NCBI GenBank assembly: GCA_937892635.1
Contig: CALBKB010000221.1
Span: 1 to 22,120 of the forward strand
Origin: an uncultured Clostridia bacterium
GTDB taxonomy: Bacteria; Bacillota; Clostridia; Oscillospirales; UMGS1783
DNA length: 22,120 bases
Direction of reading: 5' to 3'
The position numbers were made by a program, and so were the translations under genes. The notes beneath the pieces are model-generated. The model searched no databases. It was not told where the DNA came from and saw nothing but the letters and a program-made list of their open reading frames with translations. Below, one piece after another: positions 15,802-22,120 of this stretch (the stretch's first letter is position 1; each line of letters begins with the position of its first letter).

Positions 15802-17478
15802 ATGGCATATCTTTCTGACATTGAAATCGCACAAGCTTGCCGGATGGAGCCGATTACTGATATTGCTGCTCGTGCCCATGTGGACGAGAAGTATTTGGAG
15901 CAATATGGGCGATACAAGGCCAAGGTTGATCCGTCGTTACTCCAAGAAACAGACCGGAAAAATGGTAAACTGATTCTTGTTACGGCCATTACGCCCACCC
16001 CGGCCGGAGAAGGGAAGACGACAACAACGATTGGTCTTGCCGATGGTTTGCGCCGCATCGGTAAGGATGTTACGGTTGCCTTGCGTGAGCCTTCTCTAGG
16101 CCCTGTTTTTGGCATCAAAGGCGGTGCGGCAGGCGGGGGCTATGCGCAGGTCGTGCCGATGGAAGATATCAATTTGCATTTTACCGGTGATTTTCATGCT
16201 ATTGGTGCCGCTAATAACTTATTAGCTGCTATGTTGGATAATCATATCCATCAAGGTAATGCCCTTGGTATTGATGTGCGTAAAATTACGTGGAAACGCT
16301 GCGTAGATATGAATGACCGACAGCTGCGCTTTGTTGTTGACGGCATGGGCGGCAAAACAAACGGTGTGCCTCGCGAAGACGGATTTGACATTACGGTCGC
16401 TAGTGAGATTATGGCGGTTCTTTGCTTGGCAGATTCCATTTCCGATCTTAAAGCTCGTCTGTCGCGGATCATTATCGGTTATACCTATGACGATCAGCCA
16501 GTAACATGTGGTGACTTAAAGGCTGCCGGTGCAATGACGGCGCTTTTGAAAGATGCGATAAAACCCAATTTAGTGCAAACCTTGGAGGGCACTCCTGCTT
16601 TTGTGCATGGTGGTCCTTTTGCCAATATTGCTCATGGCTGCAATTCTGTTATGGCAACAAAATTGGCACTTAAAATGGGTGATTACACCATTACTGAAGC
16701 GGGATTTGGTGCTGATCTGGGTGCTGAAAAATTCCTTGATATTAAGTGTCGTATGGCCGGCCTTGTCCCCGATGCTGTTGTTATGGTGGCTACGGTGCGT
16801 GCTTTAAAAATGCACGGTGGACTGCCCAAAGCCGAGCTTAACGATGAAAATTTGAATGCCCTAGAGAAGGGTATTCCAAACTTATTGCGCCATGTATCTA
16901 ACATAAAACAGGTGTATCAGTTGCCTTGTGTGGTGGCGGTAAACCGTTTTCCGACCGATACCGATGCCGAGATTAACTTTATTATTGAGAAGTGTCGTGC
17001 CATGGGGGTTAATACCGTATTATCAACGGTATGGGCAGATGGTGGCAAGGGCGGCGAAGCGTTGGCGCGTGAAGTTGTTCGACTTTGCGATGAAGAACAG
17101 GGAAATTTCACCTTTGCGTATGATCTTGAAGGAACAATCTCAGATAAGATAGAGGCTGTTGTGAAAAAGGTTTACGGCGGTGACGGAATCTCTATTTTGC
17201 CCGCAGCAAAAAAGCAGATTGCGCAACTGGAGGCTCTTGGGTTTGGTCATTGTCCGATCTGTATGGCAAAAACACAGTATAGTTTTTCGGATGATCCTAC
17301 TAAGCTCGGTGCGCCTGAAAACTTTACGGTGACTGTAAAAAAAGTAAAAATTTCCGCCGGTGCAGGATTTGTTGTTGTTCTCACGGGTGACATTATGACT
17401 ATGCCGGGGCTGCCGAAATTGCCGGCAGCAGAACGTATTGATGTGGATGATTCGGGTAAAATTTCCGGATTGTTCTAG
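15802..17478 (+). CDS. fhs: Formate--tetrahydrofolate ligase
   Basis: Makes 10-formyl-THF from formate, THF and ATP, supplying one-carbon units to PurN and AICARFT. The P-loop TPTPAGEGKTTTTIG (65-79) and the conserved REPSLGPVFGIKGGAAGGGYAQ region are visible, along with NLHFTGDFHAI and FVHGGPFANIAHGCNS. The start at 15802 is chosen over a GTG at 15793, which is part of the ribosome binding site AAGGAG (15788-15793). The protein is 558 residues, normal for the family. Its place in a ZTP-riboswitch operon fits the known association of pfl-motif RNAs with folate one-carbon genes. Confidence 0.97.
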   Translation: MAYLSDIEIAQACRMEPITDIAARAHVDEKYLEQYGRYKAKVDPSLLQETDRKNGKLILVTAITPTPAGEGKTTTTIGLADGLRRIGKDVTVALREPSLGPVFGIKGGAAGGGYAQVVPMEDINLHFTGDFHAIGAANNLLAAMLDNHIHQGNALGIDVRKITWKRCVDMNDRQLRFVVDGMGGKTNGVPREDGFDITVASEIMAVLCLADSISDLKARLSRIIIGYTYDDQPVTCGDLKAAGAMTALLKDAIKPNLVQTLEGTPAFVHGGPFANIAHGCNSVMATKLALKMGDYTITEAGFGADLGAEKFLDIKCRMAGLVPDAVVMVATVRALKMHGGLPKAELNDENLNALEKGIPNLLRHVSNIKQVYQLPCVVAVNRFPTDTDAEINFIIEKCRAMGVNTVLSTVWADGGKGGEALAREVVRLCDEEQGNFTFAYDLEGTISDKIEAVVKKVYGGDGISILPAAKKQIAQLEALGFGHCPICMAKTQYSFSDDPTKLGAPENFTVTVKKVKISAGAGFVVVLTGDIMTMPGLPKLPAAERIDVDDSGKISGLF

Positions 17479-17500
17479 AATAAGTAGGAGACATTTTATT

Positions 17501-18670
17501 ATGCGTCAAATAAATTGTTTAGAAGGGTTTGCAAAATCGTTTGGTGATGCGAAAAATGTTCGCGTATTTTTTGCGCCCGGTCGCGTCAACCTAATTGGCG
17601 AACATACCGACTACAATGGAGGCCATGTATTTCCTTGCGCGCTCTCAATGGGTACATATGTTGCTATCCGCAAGCGCAATGATCGTAAGCTTCGTTTTTT
17701 CTCTGAGAACTTTTCACAATCAGGGATTTACGAGTTTTCTTTAGATACATTAGAGCCACACTCCAACCACACTTGGACGGCTTATCCCTGTGGTGTTATT
17801 TGGGCTATGGCTCAAGAAGGGAATATGATTTCGTCCGGTTTCGATATGTGGGTGTTTGGCAATATTCCTAATGGTTCCGGCCTGTCTTCGTCGGCATCCT
17901 TGGAGGTTGTCACCGGGTATGCATTAGGGCAGATTTATAATATTCCTATGCAAAACGATCATATTGCTCTGCTCGGTCAAACGGCGGAGAATGGATATGT
18001 GGGCATGAATTGCGGCATCATGGATCAGTTCGCTGTTGCTATGGGCAAAGAAGGTCAGGCTATTTATTTAAATACCGGAACACTCGAATACCAGTATGCC
18101 CCGCTTGTGCTGGACGGGTACGATATTTTGATTATGGATACGCGCAAAAAGCGTGGCTTGAAGGATTCTAAATACAACGATCGTGTTAAGGAATGTACTC
18201 AGGCTCTCGAAATTCTGCGACGCTATGCTGACGTATCAAGCCTTTGTAATGCCACAGAAGAGATTTTGGATAAGGCAAAGGCTGACATGCCGGAGACTAT
18301 TTACCGTCGTGCCCGTCATGCTATTACCGAAGATCGTCGCACGCAGCGTGCTGTTGAGGCGCTGGAAAAAAATGATATTGTACAATTCGGTAAATTGATG
18401 AACGCTTCGCATGCGTCGTTGGAGACCGACTATGAGGTTAGCGGTAAGGAACTGGATAGCTTGGTTCATAATGCATGGGATTGCGACGGCGTTATCGGCG
18501 CTCGTATGACGGGAGCCGGTTTTGGTGGTTGTGCTGTGGCATTGGTTCGTTCGGAACGCACTGAATCCGTTAAGGCATACGTAGGAGACCGCTACAACAA
18601 AGAGACCGGATTAACGGCGGCCTTTTATATTGCATCCGCCGGCAATGGTCCGATGGAGATCATAGATTGA
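17501..18670 (+). CDS. galK: Galactokinase
   Basis: GHMP-family kinase phosphorylating galactose at C1 for the Leloir pathway. Motifs are FAPGRVNLIGEHTDYNGG (galactokinase signature, about 24-41), the ATP loop NGSGLSSSASLEV, CGIMDQFA with the catalytic base D175, and MTGAGFGGCAV (about 336-346). The start at 17501 follows AGGAG (17486-17490); the in-frame ATG at 17438 lies inside fhs. The protein is 389 residues, typical. It is the last gene before the terminator at 18675 and has no visible promoter of its own, so it seems to be co-transcribed with the purine genes, an unexpected partner. The signature is galactokinase-like rather than a nucleoside kinase. Confidence 0.93.
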   Translation: MRQINCLEGFAKSFGDAKNVRVFFAPGRVNLIGEHTDYNGGHVFPCALSMGTYVAIRKRNDRKLRFFSENFSQSGIYEFSLDTLEPHSNHTWTAYPCGVIWAMAQEGNMISSGFDMWVFGNIPNGSGLSSSASLEVVTGYALGQIYNIPMQNDHIALLGQTAENGYVGMNCGIMDQFAVAMGKEGQAIYLNTGTLEYQYAPLVLDGYDILIMDTRKKRGLKDSKYNDRVKECTQALEILRRYADVSSLCNATEEILDKAKADMPETIYRRARHAITEDRRTQRAVEALEKNDIVQFGKLMNASHASLETDYEVSGKELDSLVHNAWDCDGVIGARMTGAGFGGCAVALVRSERTESVKAYVGDRYNKETGLTAAFYIASAGNGPMEIID

Positions 18671-18674
18671 ACAG

Positions 18675-18705
18675 AAAAAGATGTGGCATACTGCCACATC
18701 TTTTT
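18675..18705. terminator. Terminator of the purine operon
   Basis: A perfect 14-bp stem: AAAAAGATGTGGCA (18675-18688), loop TAC, and TGCCACATCTTTTT (18692-18705). A/T runs on both sides make it potentially bidirectional. It begins four bases after the galK stop. Confidence 0.93.
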
Positions 18706-18734
18706 GTAATTTTGAATGAACTGTGAATAAAACA

Positions 18735-18763
18735 TTGACATGTTACCATATCGGTGCTATCAT
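18735..18763 (+). promoter_or_regulatory. Sigma-A promoter of pyrR-uraA
   Basis: TTGACA (18735-18740), 17-base spacer, TATCAT (18758-18763). The predicted transcription start is near 18770, leaving a leader of about 105 bases before pyrR, enough for the attenuator. Confidence 0.85.
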
Positions 18764-18783
18764 ATAAGTAATGAAGTTTTAAG

Positions 18784-18840
18784 CGGTACTGTGATGCCGG
18801 TAAGTTTCTGCAATGCGAATATTTTATGTAGTGCTTGCCG
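18784..18840 (+). promoter_or_regulatory. PyrR-binding anti-antiterminator and antiterminator
   Basis: A hairpin CGGTA-CTGTGA-TGCCG (18784-18799) presents the hexaloop CTGTGA, which fits the CNGNGA loop of known PyrR binding sites. Its 3' arm overlaps CGGTAAGT (18798-18805). That segment can instead pair with GCTTGCCG (18833-18840), the 5' arm of the downstream terminator. The three mutually exclusive helices match the PyrR model: with UMP, PyrR holds the first hairpin and the terminator forms; without it, the antiterminator forms. The stem bases flanking the loop differ from the Bacillus consensus, so assignment rests on loop, geometry and the downstream pyrR gene. Confidence 0.7.
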
Positions 18841-18860
18841 ACTAGGTGAGCACTTTTTTT
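18830..18860 (+). terminator. Attenuator terminator upstream of pyrR
   Basis: AGTGCTTGCC (18830-18839), loop GACTA, GGTGAGCACT (18845-18854): ten pairs including two G-U wobbles, then a run of seven T (18854-18860). It ends 14 bases before the pyrR start, so it must be bypassed for expression. Confidence 0.88.
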
Positions 18861-18874
18861 CTGGGGGATGGGCA

Positions 18875-19408
18875 ATGGAATTTAAGGCTAAAATCATGGA
18901 TAAAACGGCTGTTCTTCGCTCTTTGGCGCGCATTACCCATGAAATTATTGAAAAAAATCGTGGTGCTGCTGACGTTTGCTTGCTGGGTGTAAAGCGCAGA
19001 GGCATCCCATTAGCCGGCATATTGGCTCAAAATATTCGCAAATTTGAAAATATTGAGGTGCCGGTCGGTCATGTTGATATTACCCTTTATCGAGATGATC
19101 TTACCGTTGAGCTGCCGATTACTGAGGGGAGCGAGTTCCCTTGCGCCATTGAAGATAAAAACGTCATAATTGTTGACGACGTTATTTATACCGGACGTAC
19201 AGCGCGTGCGGCTATTGAAGCGGTTTTTAACTTTGGCCGCCCCAAATCCATTCAGTTGGCGGTTCTTGTTGATCGTGGGCACCGTGAATTACCCATTCGT
19301 CCTGATTTTGTCGGGAAGAACATTCCCACATCACACGAGGAGCTCATTTCGGTCATGGTGGATGAGGTTGACGGGGAGACGGGCGTGTGTTTGTATCAAA
19401 TAGATTAA
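18875..19408 (+). CDS. pyrR: PyrR bifunctional pyrimidine attenuation regulator / uracil phosphoribosyltransferase
   Basis: Binds leader RNA when charged with UMP and also has uracil phosphoribosyltransferase activity. The PRPP loop NVIIVDDVIYTGRTARAA (96-113) is intact. GVKRRGIPLA (38-47) and LVDRGHRELPIRPDFVGKNI (131-150) are typical of PyrR rather than Upp. The protein is 177 residues (B. subtilis: about 181). The start at 18875 is preceded by GGGGGA (18863-18868). The in-frame ATG at 18740 lies within the promoter and reads through the terminator hairpin, so it is rejected. It is first in a two-gene unit with uraA and likely autoregulated by the leader just upstream. Confidence 0.95.
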   Translation: MEFKAKIMDKTAVLRSLARITHEIIEKNRGAADVCLLGVKRRGIPLAGILAQNIRKFENIEVPVGHVDITLYRDDLTVELPITEGSEFPCAIEDKNVIIVDDVIYTGRTARAAIEAVFNFGRPKSIQLAVLVDRGHRELPIRPDFVGKNIPTSHEELISVMVDEVDGETGVCLYQID

Positions 19409-19409
19409 T

Positions 19410-19423
19410 ACGGGATAACCCGT
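19410..19423 (+). other. Short hairpin between pyrR and uraA
   Basis: ACGGG (19410-19414), loop ATAA, CCCGT (19419-19423). There is no T run, so it is not a terminator. It might pause or protect the mRNA between the two genes, or be chance; the stem is only five pairs. Confidence 0.3.
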
Positions 19424-19460
19424 GTTGATAAAAAAGAACAAAAACGGAGGAGTAGAAAAA

Positions 19461-20837
19461 ATGAATTTGATCTACAACCTGGACGACAAGCCGAAATTCG
19501 GTCAGTTGATCGTCTTCGCATTCCAGCAGGTGCTGGCTATCATGGCAGCAACCATTGCCGTGCCGGCTATTATTGGCAATGGCATGTCTCAGTCAGCTGC
19601 GTTGTTTGGGGCCGGTGTAGGCACGTTGGTCTATCAGCTTTTTACCAAATTTAAGAGTCCTGTTTACCTTGGTTCTTCTTTTGCCTTTATTGGTTCAATG
19701 CTTGCTGCATTTGCAGGTGCTGCGTCTGTTTCCACGGGTCTTGGCTATCTGGGTCTGATTCTTGGTGCGGTATTTGCCGGTCTGGTTTATGTAGTTATTG
19801 CCTTGATCGTTAAGGCTGTGGGCGTTGGCTGGATCGAAAAGTTAATGCCTGCCGTTGTTATTGGTCCCACGGTTGCTATCATTGGGCTGTCTTTGGCCGG
19901 TAACGCTGTCGGCGATATGCTCAAAGGCGGCGTTCAGGTAGACGGCTCACCGATCTGTTCTCCGTATGTGGCTTTAGTTTGTGCTTTAGTCACCTTGTTT
20001 GTTGTTGTTCTTTGCTCGCATTACGGCAAGAAAATGTCTAAATTAATTCCTTTTATTTTCGGAATTTTGGCCGGTTATGTTGTGGCGCTTGTCTTTACCC
20101 TGATTGGTAATTTTGCCGGCGTAGATGCGCTCAAAGTTATTAACTTTGCTCCCTTTGAAGCCCTCTTTGGCGATGGCGTAACGCTGAGTTCTTTCTTTGC
20201 TTTCCCCGACTTTGCCTTTGCTACTGCGATAAGCGGCATTACCGACTTTGAGTGGTCTTATCTGGGCACGATTGCTGCTGCTTATGTTCCGGTTGCTTTT
20301 GTTGTATTTGCTGAACATATTGCTGACCATAAAAATCTCTCTACCATTATTGGTAAAAATCTGTTAGAGGAGCCGGGTCTGTCTCGTACATTGCTTGGTG
20401 ATGGTGTCGGATCCATGGTGGGGGCCTTCTTTGGCGGTTGCCCCAATACCACCTACGGTGAATCGGTTGGTTGCGTTGCTATCACTCGCAATGCTTCGGT
20501 TATCACCATTACAACAGCTGCTATTATGACTATTTTGATCTCTTTCATCTCTCCCTTTATTGCATTTTTGAGCACCATTCCTAACTGCGTTATGGGCGGT
20601 GTTTGCATGACGTTATATGGTTTCATTGCTGTATCCGGTCTTAAAATGGTGCAGAAGGTTGATCTGGAACAAAACAAAAATGTTTTTGTTGTGTCGGTTA
20701 TCCTGATTGCCGGTATCGGCGGTTTGAAACTGGTCATTGGCGGTATTACCATCACCTCGATCGCTTGCGCGCTGATCCTTGGTATTATTGTGAATGTTGT
20801 TTTGAATCTTAAAAAGGTGGATGAACCCAAAGAATAA
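19461..20837 (+). CDS. uraA: Uracil permease (NCS2 family)
   Basis: A polytopic membrane protein importing uracil with protons. The sequence is rich in hydrophobic helices (14 expected for NCS2). It has the motif CPNTTYGESVGCVA (327-340) with E334, and AEHIADH with E285, matching the substrate-binding glutamates of E. coli UraA. The start at 19461 follows CGGAGG (19445-19450); the upstream in-frame ATG at 19422 falls in the intergenic hairpin and is rejected. The protein is 458 residues. Pairing with pyrR means PyrR's phosphoribosyltransferase activity and the transporter form a salvage unit, so uracil rather than xanthine is the likely substrate. The gene is also called pyrP. Confidence 0.92.
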   Translation: MNLIYNLDDKPKFGQLIVFAFQQVLAIMAATIAVPAIIGNGMSQSAALFGAGVGTLVYQLFTKFKSPVYLGSSFAFIGSMLAAFAGAASVSTGLGYLGLILGAVFAGLVYVVIALIVKAVGVGWIEKLMPAVVIGPTVAIIGLSLAGNAVGDMLKGGVQVDGSPICSPYVALVCALVTLFVVVLCSHYGKKMSKLIPFIFGILAGYVVALVFTLIGNFAGVDALKVINFAPFEALFGDGVTLSSFFAFPDFAFATAISGITDFEWSYLGTIAAAYVPVAFVVFAEHIADHKNLSTIIGKNLLEEPGLSRTLLGDGVGSMVGAFFGGCPNTTYGESVGCVAITRNASVITITTAAIMTILISFISPFIAFLSTIPNCVMGGVCMTLYGFIAVSGLKMVQKVDLEQNKNVFVVSVILIAGIGGLKLVIGGITITSIACALILGIIVNVVLNLKKVDEPKE

Positions 20838-20847
20838 GTTGTTCATG

Positions 20848-20886
20848 ATAACAAAAATCCCCCCAACAGGGGGGATTTTGTTATAC
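20848..20886. terminator. Bidirectional terminator between uraA and the convergent gene
   Basis: ATAACAAAAATCCCCCC (20848-20864), loop AACA, GGGGGGATTTTGTTAT (20869-20884), pairing fully except for a one-base bulge in the A run. The six G-C core pairs and flanking A/T runs fit termination in both directions. It overlaps the stop codon of the minus-strand gene at 20881-20883. Confidence 0.88.
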
Positions 20887-21822
20887 ACCAAATAAAATAT
20901 GTTCGTTTCGCAAATGACTATCCGATATGGATCGATTCAGATCATACGCGTGTAACGTTAACTCTGTATCGGGAATCGTTGACAGCTGCTGCTTTCGCAA
21001 TTCATTTACAACGACATTAACGATATCAGTTATAATTTTTTGTTTTTTGTCGGCGTTTGCTTCATTGTTGGGGCTGGAAATCAAAAATTCTAGGTCATCC
21101 GCCATTTTTGTTGTTTGGTTAAGGTTTCTTAGTGCCCGAAATCGCCACTTGTAGAATGGGGCAAATTTTTGATTTAACAAGAACATGGCAGAGGTTACAT
21201 GTTCAACAAATTCGTATAACGCTAACTGTGCCGCGGCCGTTTCCTTGTGTTGCAGGCAGCGGGTGTAATTATATTGTCCCGACTGTGCCATCAATAGCAA
21301 ATGCCCGGCTAACTTTTTCTTTCGGACATCAAGCGGTATGTGTAGAAGTTTCTCTCTTATGCCGGAAAAGATTCCGCTATCATCTCGAAAAACTTCACCA
21401 TTTGTTGCCTCAGCTAAAGCATATTCAGGTATGGTAAACCAGTCATATAGCGTGCGTGGACCATCCGTATAGCCGATTTTATCCTTATAGAAATCAGCAA
21501 TCCGAATAACGCCGTGACGACTACCGCCAACGGGCTGTATGGTTTGTCGCGTATATCCCATAAATTCATGGGGCAACTTGGCATAAGCGCGTTCTAATGC
21601 AAAAGCTGTTTGCCGGTCAATCACAGACTCGTCCGGTACAAAAAGGCAAAAACCTGGCTCAAAGTCATGATCTAAGGATATCTCATCGTCAAATCCATAA
21701 CATTCAGATCCGCTTCCCACCAGACCGACAGCAATAACGGATGCGAGCTTCGGAAACTGCTGATCAATCATAGGGGCGCCGAATTGCATATAGTATTTTT
21801 TTGCCAATTCAAGACCCTTCAT
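20881..21822 (-). CDS. DUF4037 nucleotidyltransferase-like protein
   Basis: A 313-residue soluble protein with an N-terminal polymerase-beta-like nucleotidyltransferase motif. GLVGSGSECYGFDDEISLDHDF lies at about 33-54, giving the GS loop and candidate metal ligands D51 and D53. An all-helical C-terminal half (about 165-280) may be the substrate side. I assign it to the DUF4037 family from this pattern and from GSRHGVIRIADFY. The substrate is unknown. The start at 21822 has GGAGGA three bases upstream on the minus strand and overlaps the upstream TPR gene by 14 bases, so the two are probably translated as a pair. It is not obviously connected to nucleotide synthesis and points toward the purine/pyrimidine genes from the other side. 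Confidence 0.8.
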   Translation of the reverse strand: MKGLELAKKYYMQFGAPMIDQQFPKLASVIAVGLVGSGSECYGFDDEISLDHDFEPGFCLFVPDESVIDRQTAFALERAYAKLPHEFMGYTRQTIQPVGGSRHGVIRIADFYKDKIGYTDGPRTLYDWFTIPEYALAEATNGEVFRDDSGIFSGIREKLLHIPLDVRKKKLAGHLLLMAQSGQYNYTRCLQHKETAAAQLALYEFVEHVTSAMFLLNQKFAPFYKWRFRALRNLNQTTKMADDLEFLISSPNNEANADKKQKIITDIVNVVVNELRKQQLSTIPDTELTLHAYDLNRSISDSHLRNEHILFGV

Positions 21823-22120
21823 ATATCCTCCGTGCGCGTGTTTCTAATTCATTGGCATACGAAAAATAGCCATAATAGCGAAAAGTGGGTGCACATTTTT
21901 CACACACAAATGCATAATTGCCGCTAACCTTATCCTCACTTTGTTCCAGGCACTCCATTGCCCTTTCAATATTTTCTTCAATAATCTCCTGGGCGTTTTC
22001 AAGGCCTAGCTCGCTTTCAGCGCAGGAGGCTAAATTAAGATAGGTTATAGCCTGCTCGGGCTCCTTGCCCTTTACCCTTTTCAGCACCGAAATTGCCCTT
22101 TCATAAAGACCCTTTGCCTC
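21809..22120 (-). CDS. TPR-like protein, C-terminal part (cut by window edge)
   Basis: The frame is open to the window end, giving 103 residues of a longer protein; an internal GTG at 22087 is probably not the start. Helical repeat character is visible in AKGLYERAISVLKRV and AITYLNLASCAESELGLENA, which follow the tetratricopeptide spacing of small and aromatic residues. The tail holds a CEKC pair and a YYGYFSYANELETRA stretch. It overlaps the start of the DUF4037 gene by 14 bases and supplies its ribosome binding site. A protein-protein adaptor role for the neighbouring nucleotidyltransferase is inference. The N-terminus and promoter lie outside the window. Confidence 0.7.
   Translation of the reverse strand, partial: EAKGLYERAISVLKRVKGKEPEQAITYLNLASCAESELGLENAQEIIEENIERAMECLEQSEDKVSGNYAFVCEKCAPTFRYYGYFSYANELETRARRIYEGS

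Noticed and set aside
18771..18782. Leader peptide ATG AAG TTT TAA in the pyrR leader
   Set aside because: It is only three codons, has no ribosome binding site, and starts at the predicted transcription start. PyrR-type attenuation does not need it.
18740..18874. N-terminal extension of PyrR reading through the leader
   Set aside because: The first ATG is within the -35 promoter region, the frame crosses the attenuator hairpin, and the added residues are not PyrR-like.
1..22120. CRISPR arrays, tRNA or rRNA genes, insertion sequences, prophage or defence genes
   Set aside because: No repeat-spacer pattern, cloverleaf, transposase or inverted-repeat flanks were seen. The region is core metabolism, with only the minus-strand pair at the right end of unknown function.

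Overview
The window is a nucleotide-biosynthesis region from what looks like an anaerobic Bacillota (Clostridia-like gut or rumen type). The reasons are near-consensus sigma-A promoters, strong AGGAGG-type ribosome binding sites, tightly packed co-directional genes, a single-chain clostridial-type PurL, formate--THF ligase, PyrR-type attenuation and a moderate base composition. I cannot name a genus from the sequence alone.

Layout, left to right. (1) 1-2888: pyrB-pyrI (aspartate transcarbamoylase catalytic and regulatory chains) followed by guaB (IMP dehydrogenase). pyrB and pyrI overlap by ATGA, and pyrB itself starts in an ATGA that may close an upstream gene cut by the window edge. (2) 2889-3100: a leader with a TTGACA-N17-TATACT promoter, a ZTP (pfl-motif) riboswitch aptamer and an intrinsic terminator as expression platform. 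(3) 3101-18670: one long purine transcription unit, purE-purC-purF-purM-purN-purO-purB-purH(AICARFT only, 'purV')-purD-purL-fhs-galK, closed by a strong symmetrical terminator. It encodes every step from PRPP to IMP except PurK, plus the enzyme that makes 10-formyl-THF from formate. (4) 18706-20837: a second promoter (TTGACA-N17-TATCAT), a PyrR-type attenuator leader, pyrR and a uracil permease gene (uraA), closed by a terminator. (5) 20881-22120, minus strand: a convergent pair, a DUF4037 nucleotidyltransferase-like protein and, overlapping upstream, a TPR-like protein cut by the window end.

How it works together: ZTP (the triphosphate of AICAR/ZMP) builds up when 10-formyl-THF is short. The riboswitch would then favour read-through into an operon that holds both 10-formyl-THF consumers (PurN, AICARFT) and the producer (Fhs). 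IMP made here feeds GuaB next door. Pyrimidine salvage (PyrR/UraA) has its own UMP-responsive switch.

Most notable points: the PurF homologue keeps its PRPP-binding loop and Fe-S cysteines but has lost the catalytic cysteine and the other glutaminase residues. IMP cyclohydrolase and AICAR formyltransferase are separate proteins, the former of the archaeal PurO type. GuaB, PurB and the AICARFT look closer to eukaryotic or protist enzymes (Tritrichomonas IMPDH, human ADSL, human ATIC) than to the common bacterial versions. The pyrR leader folds into a recognisable three-state attenuator with a CNGNGA loop.
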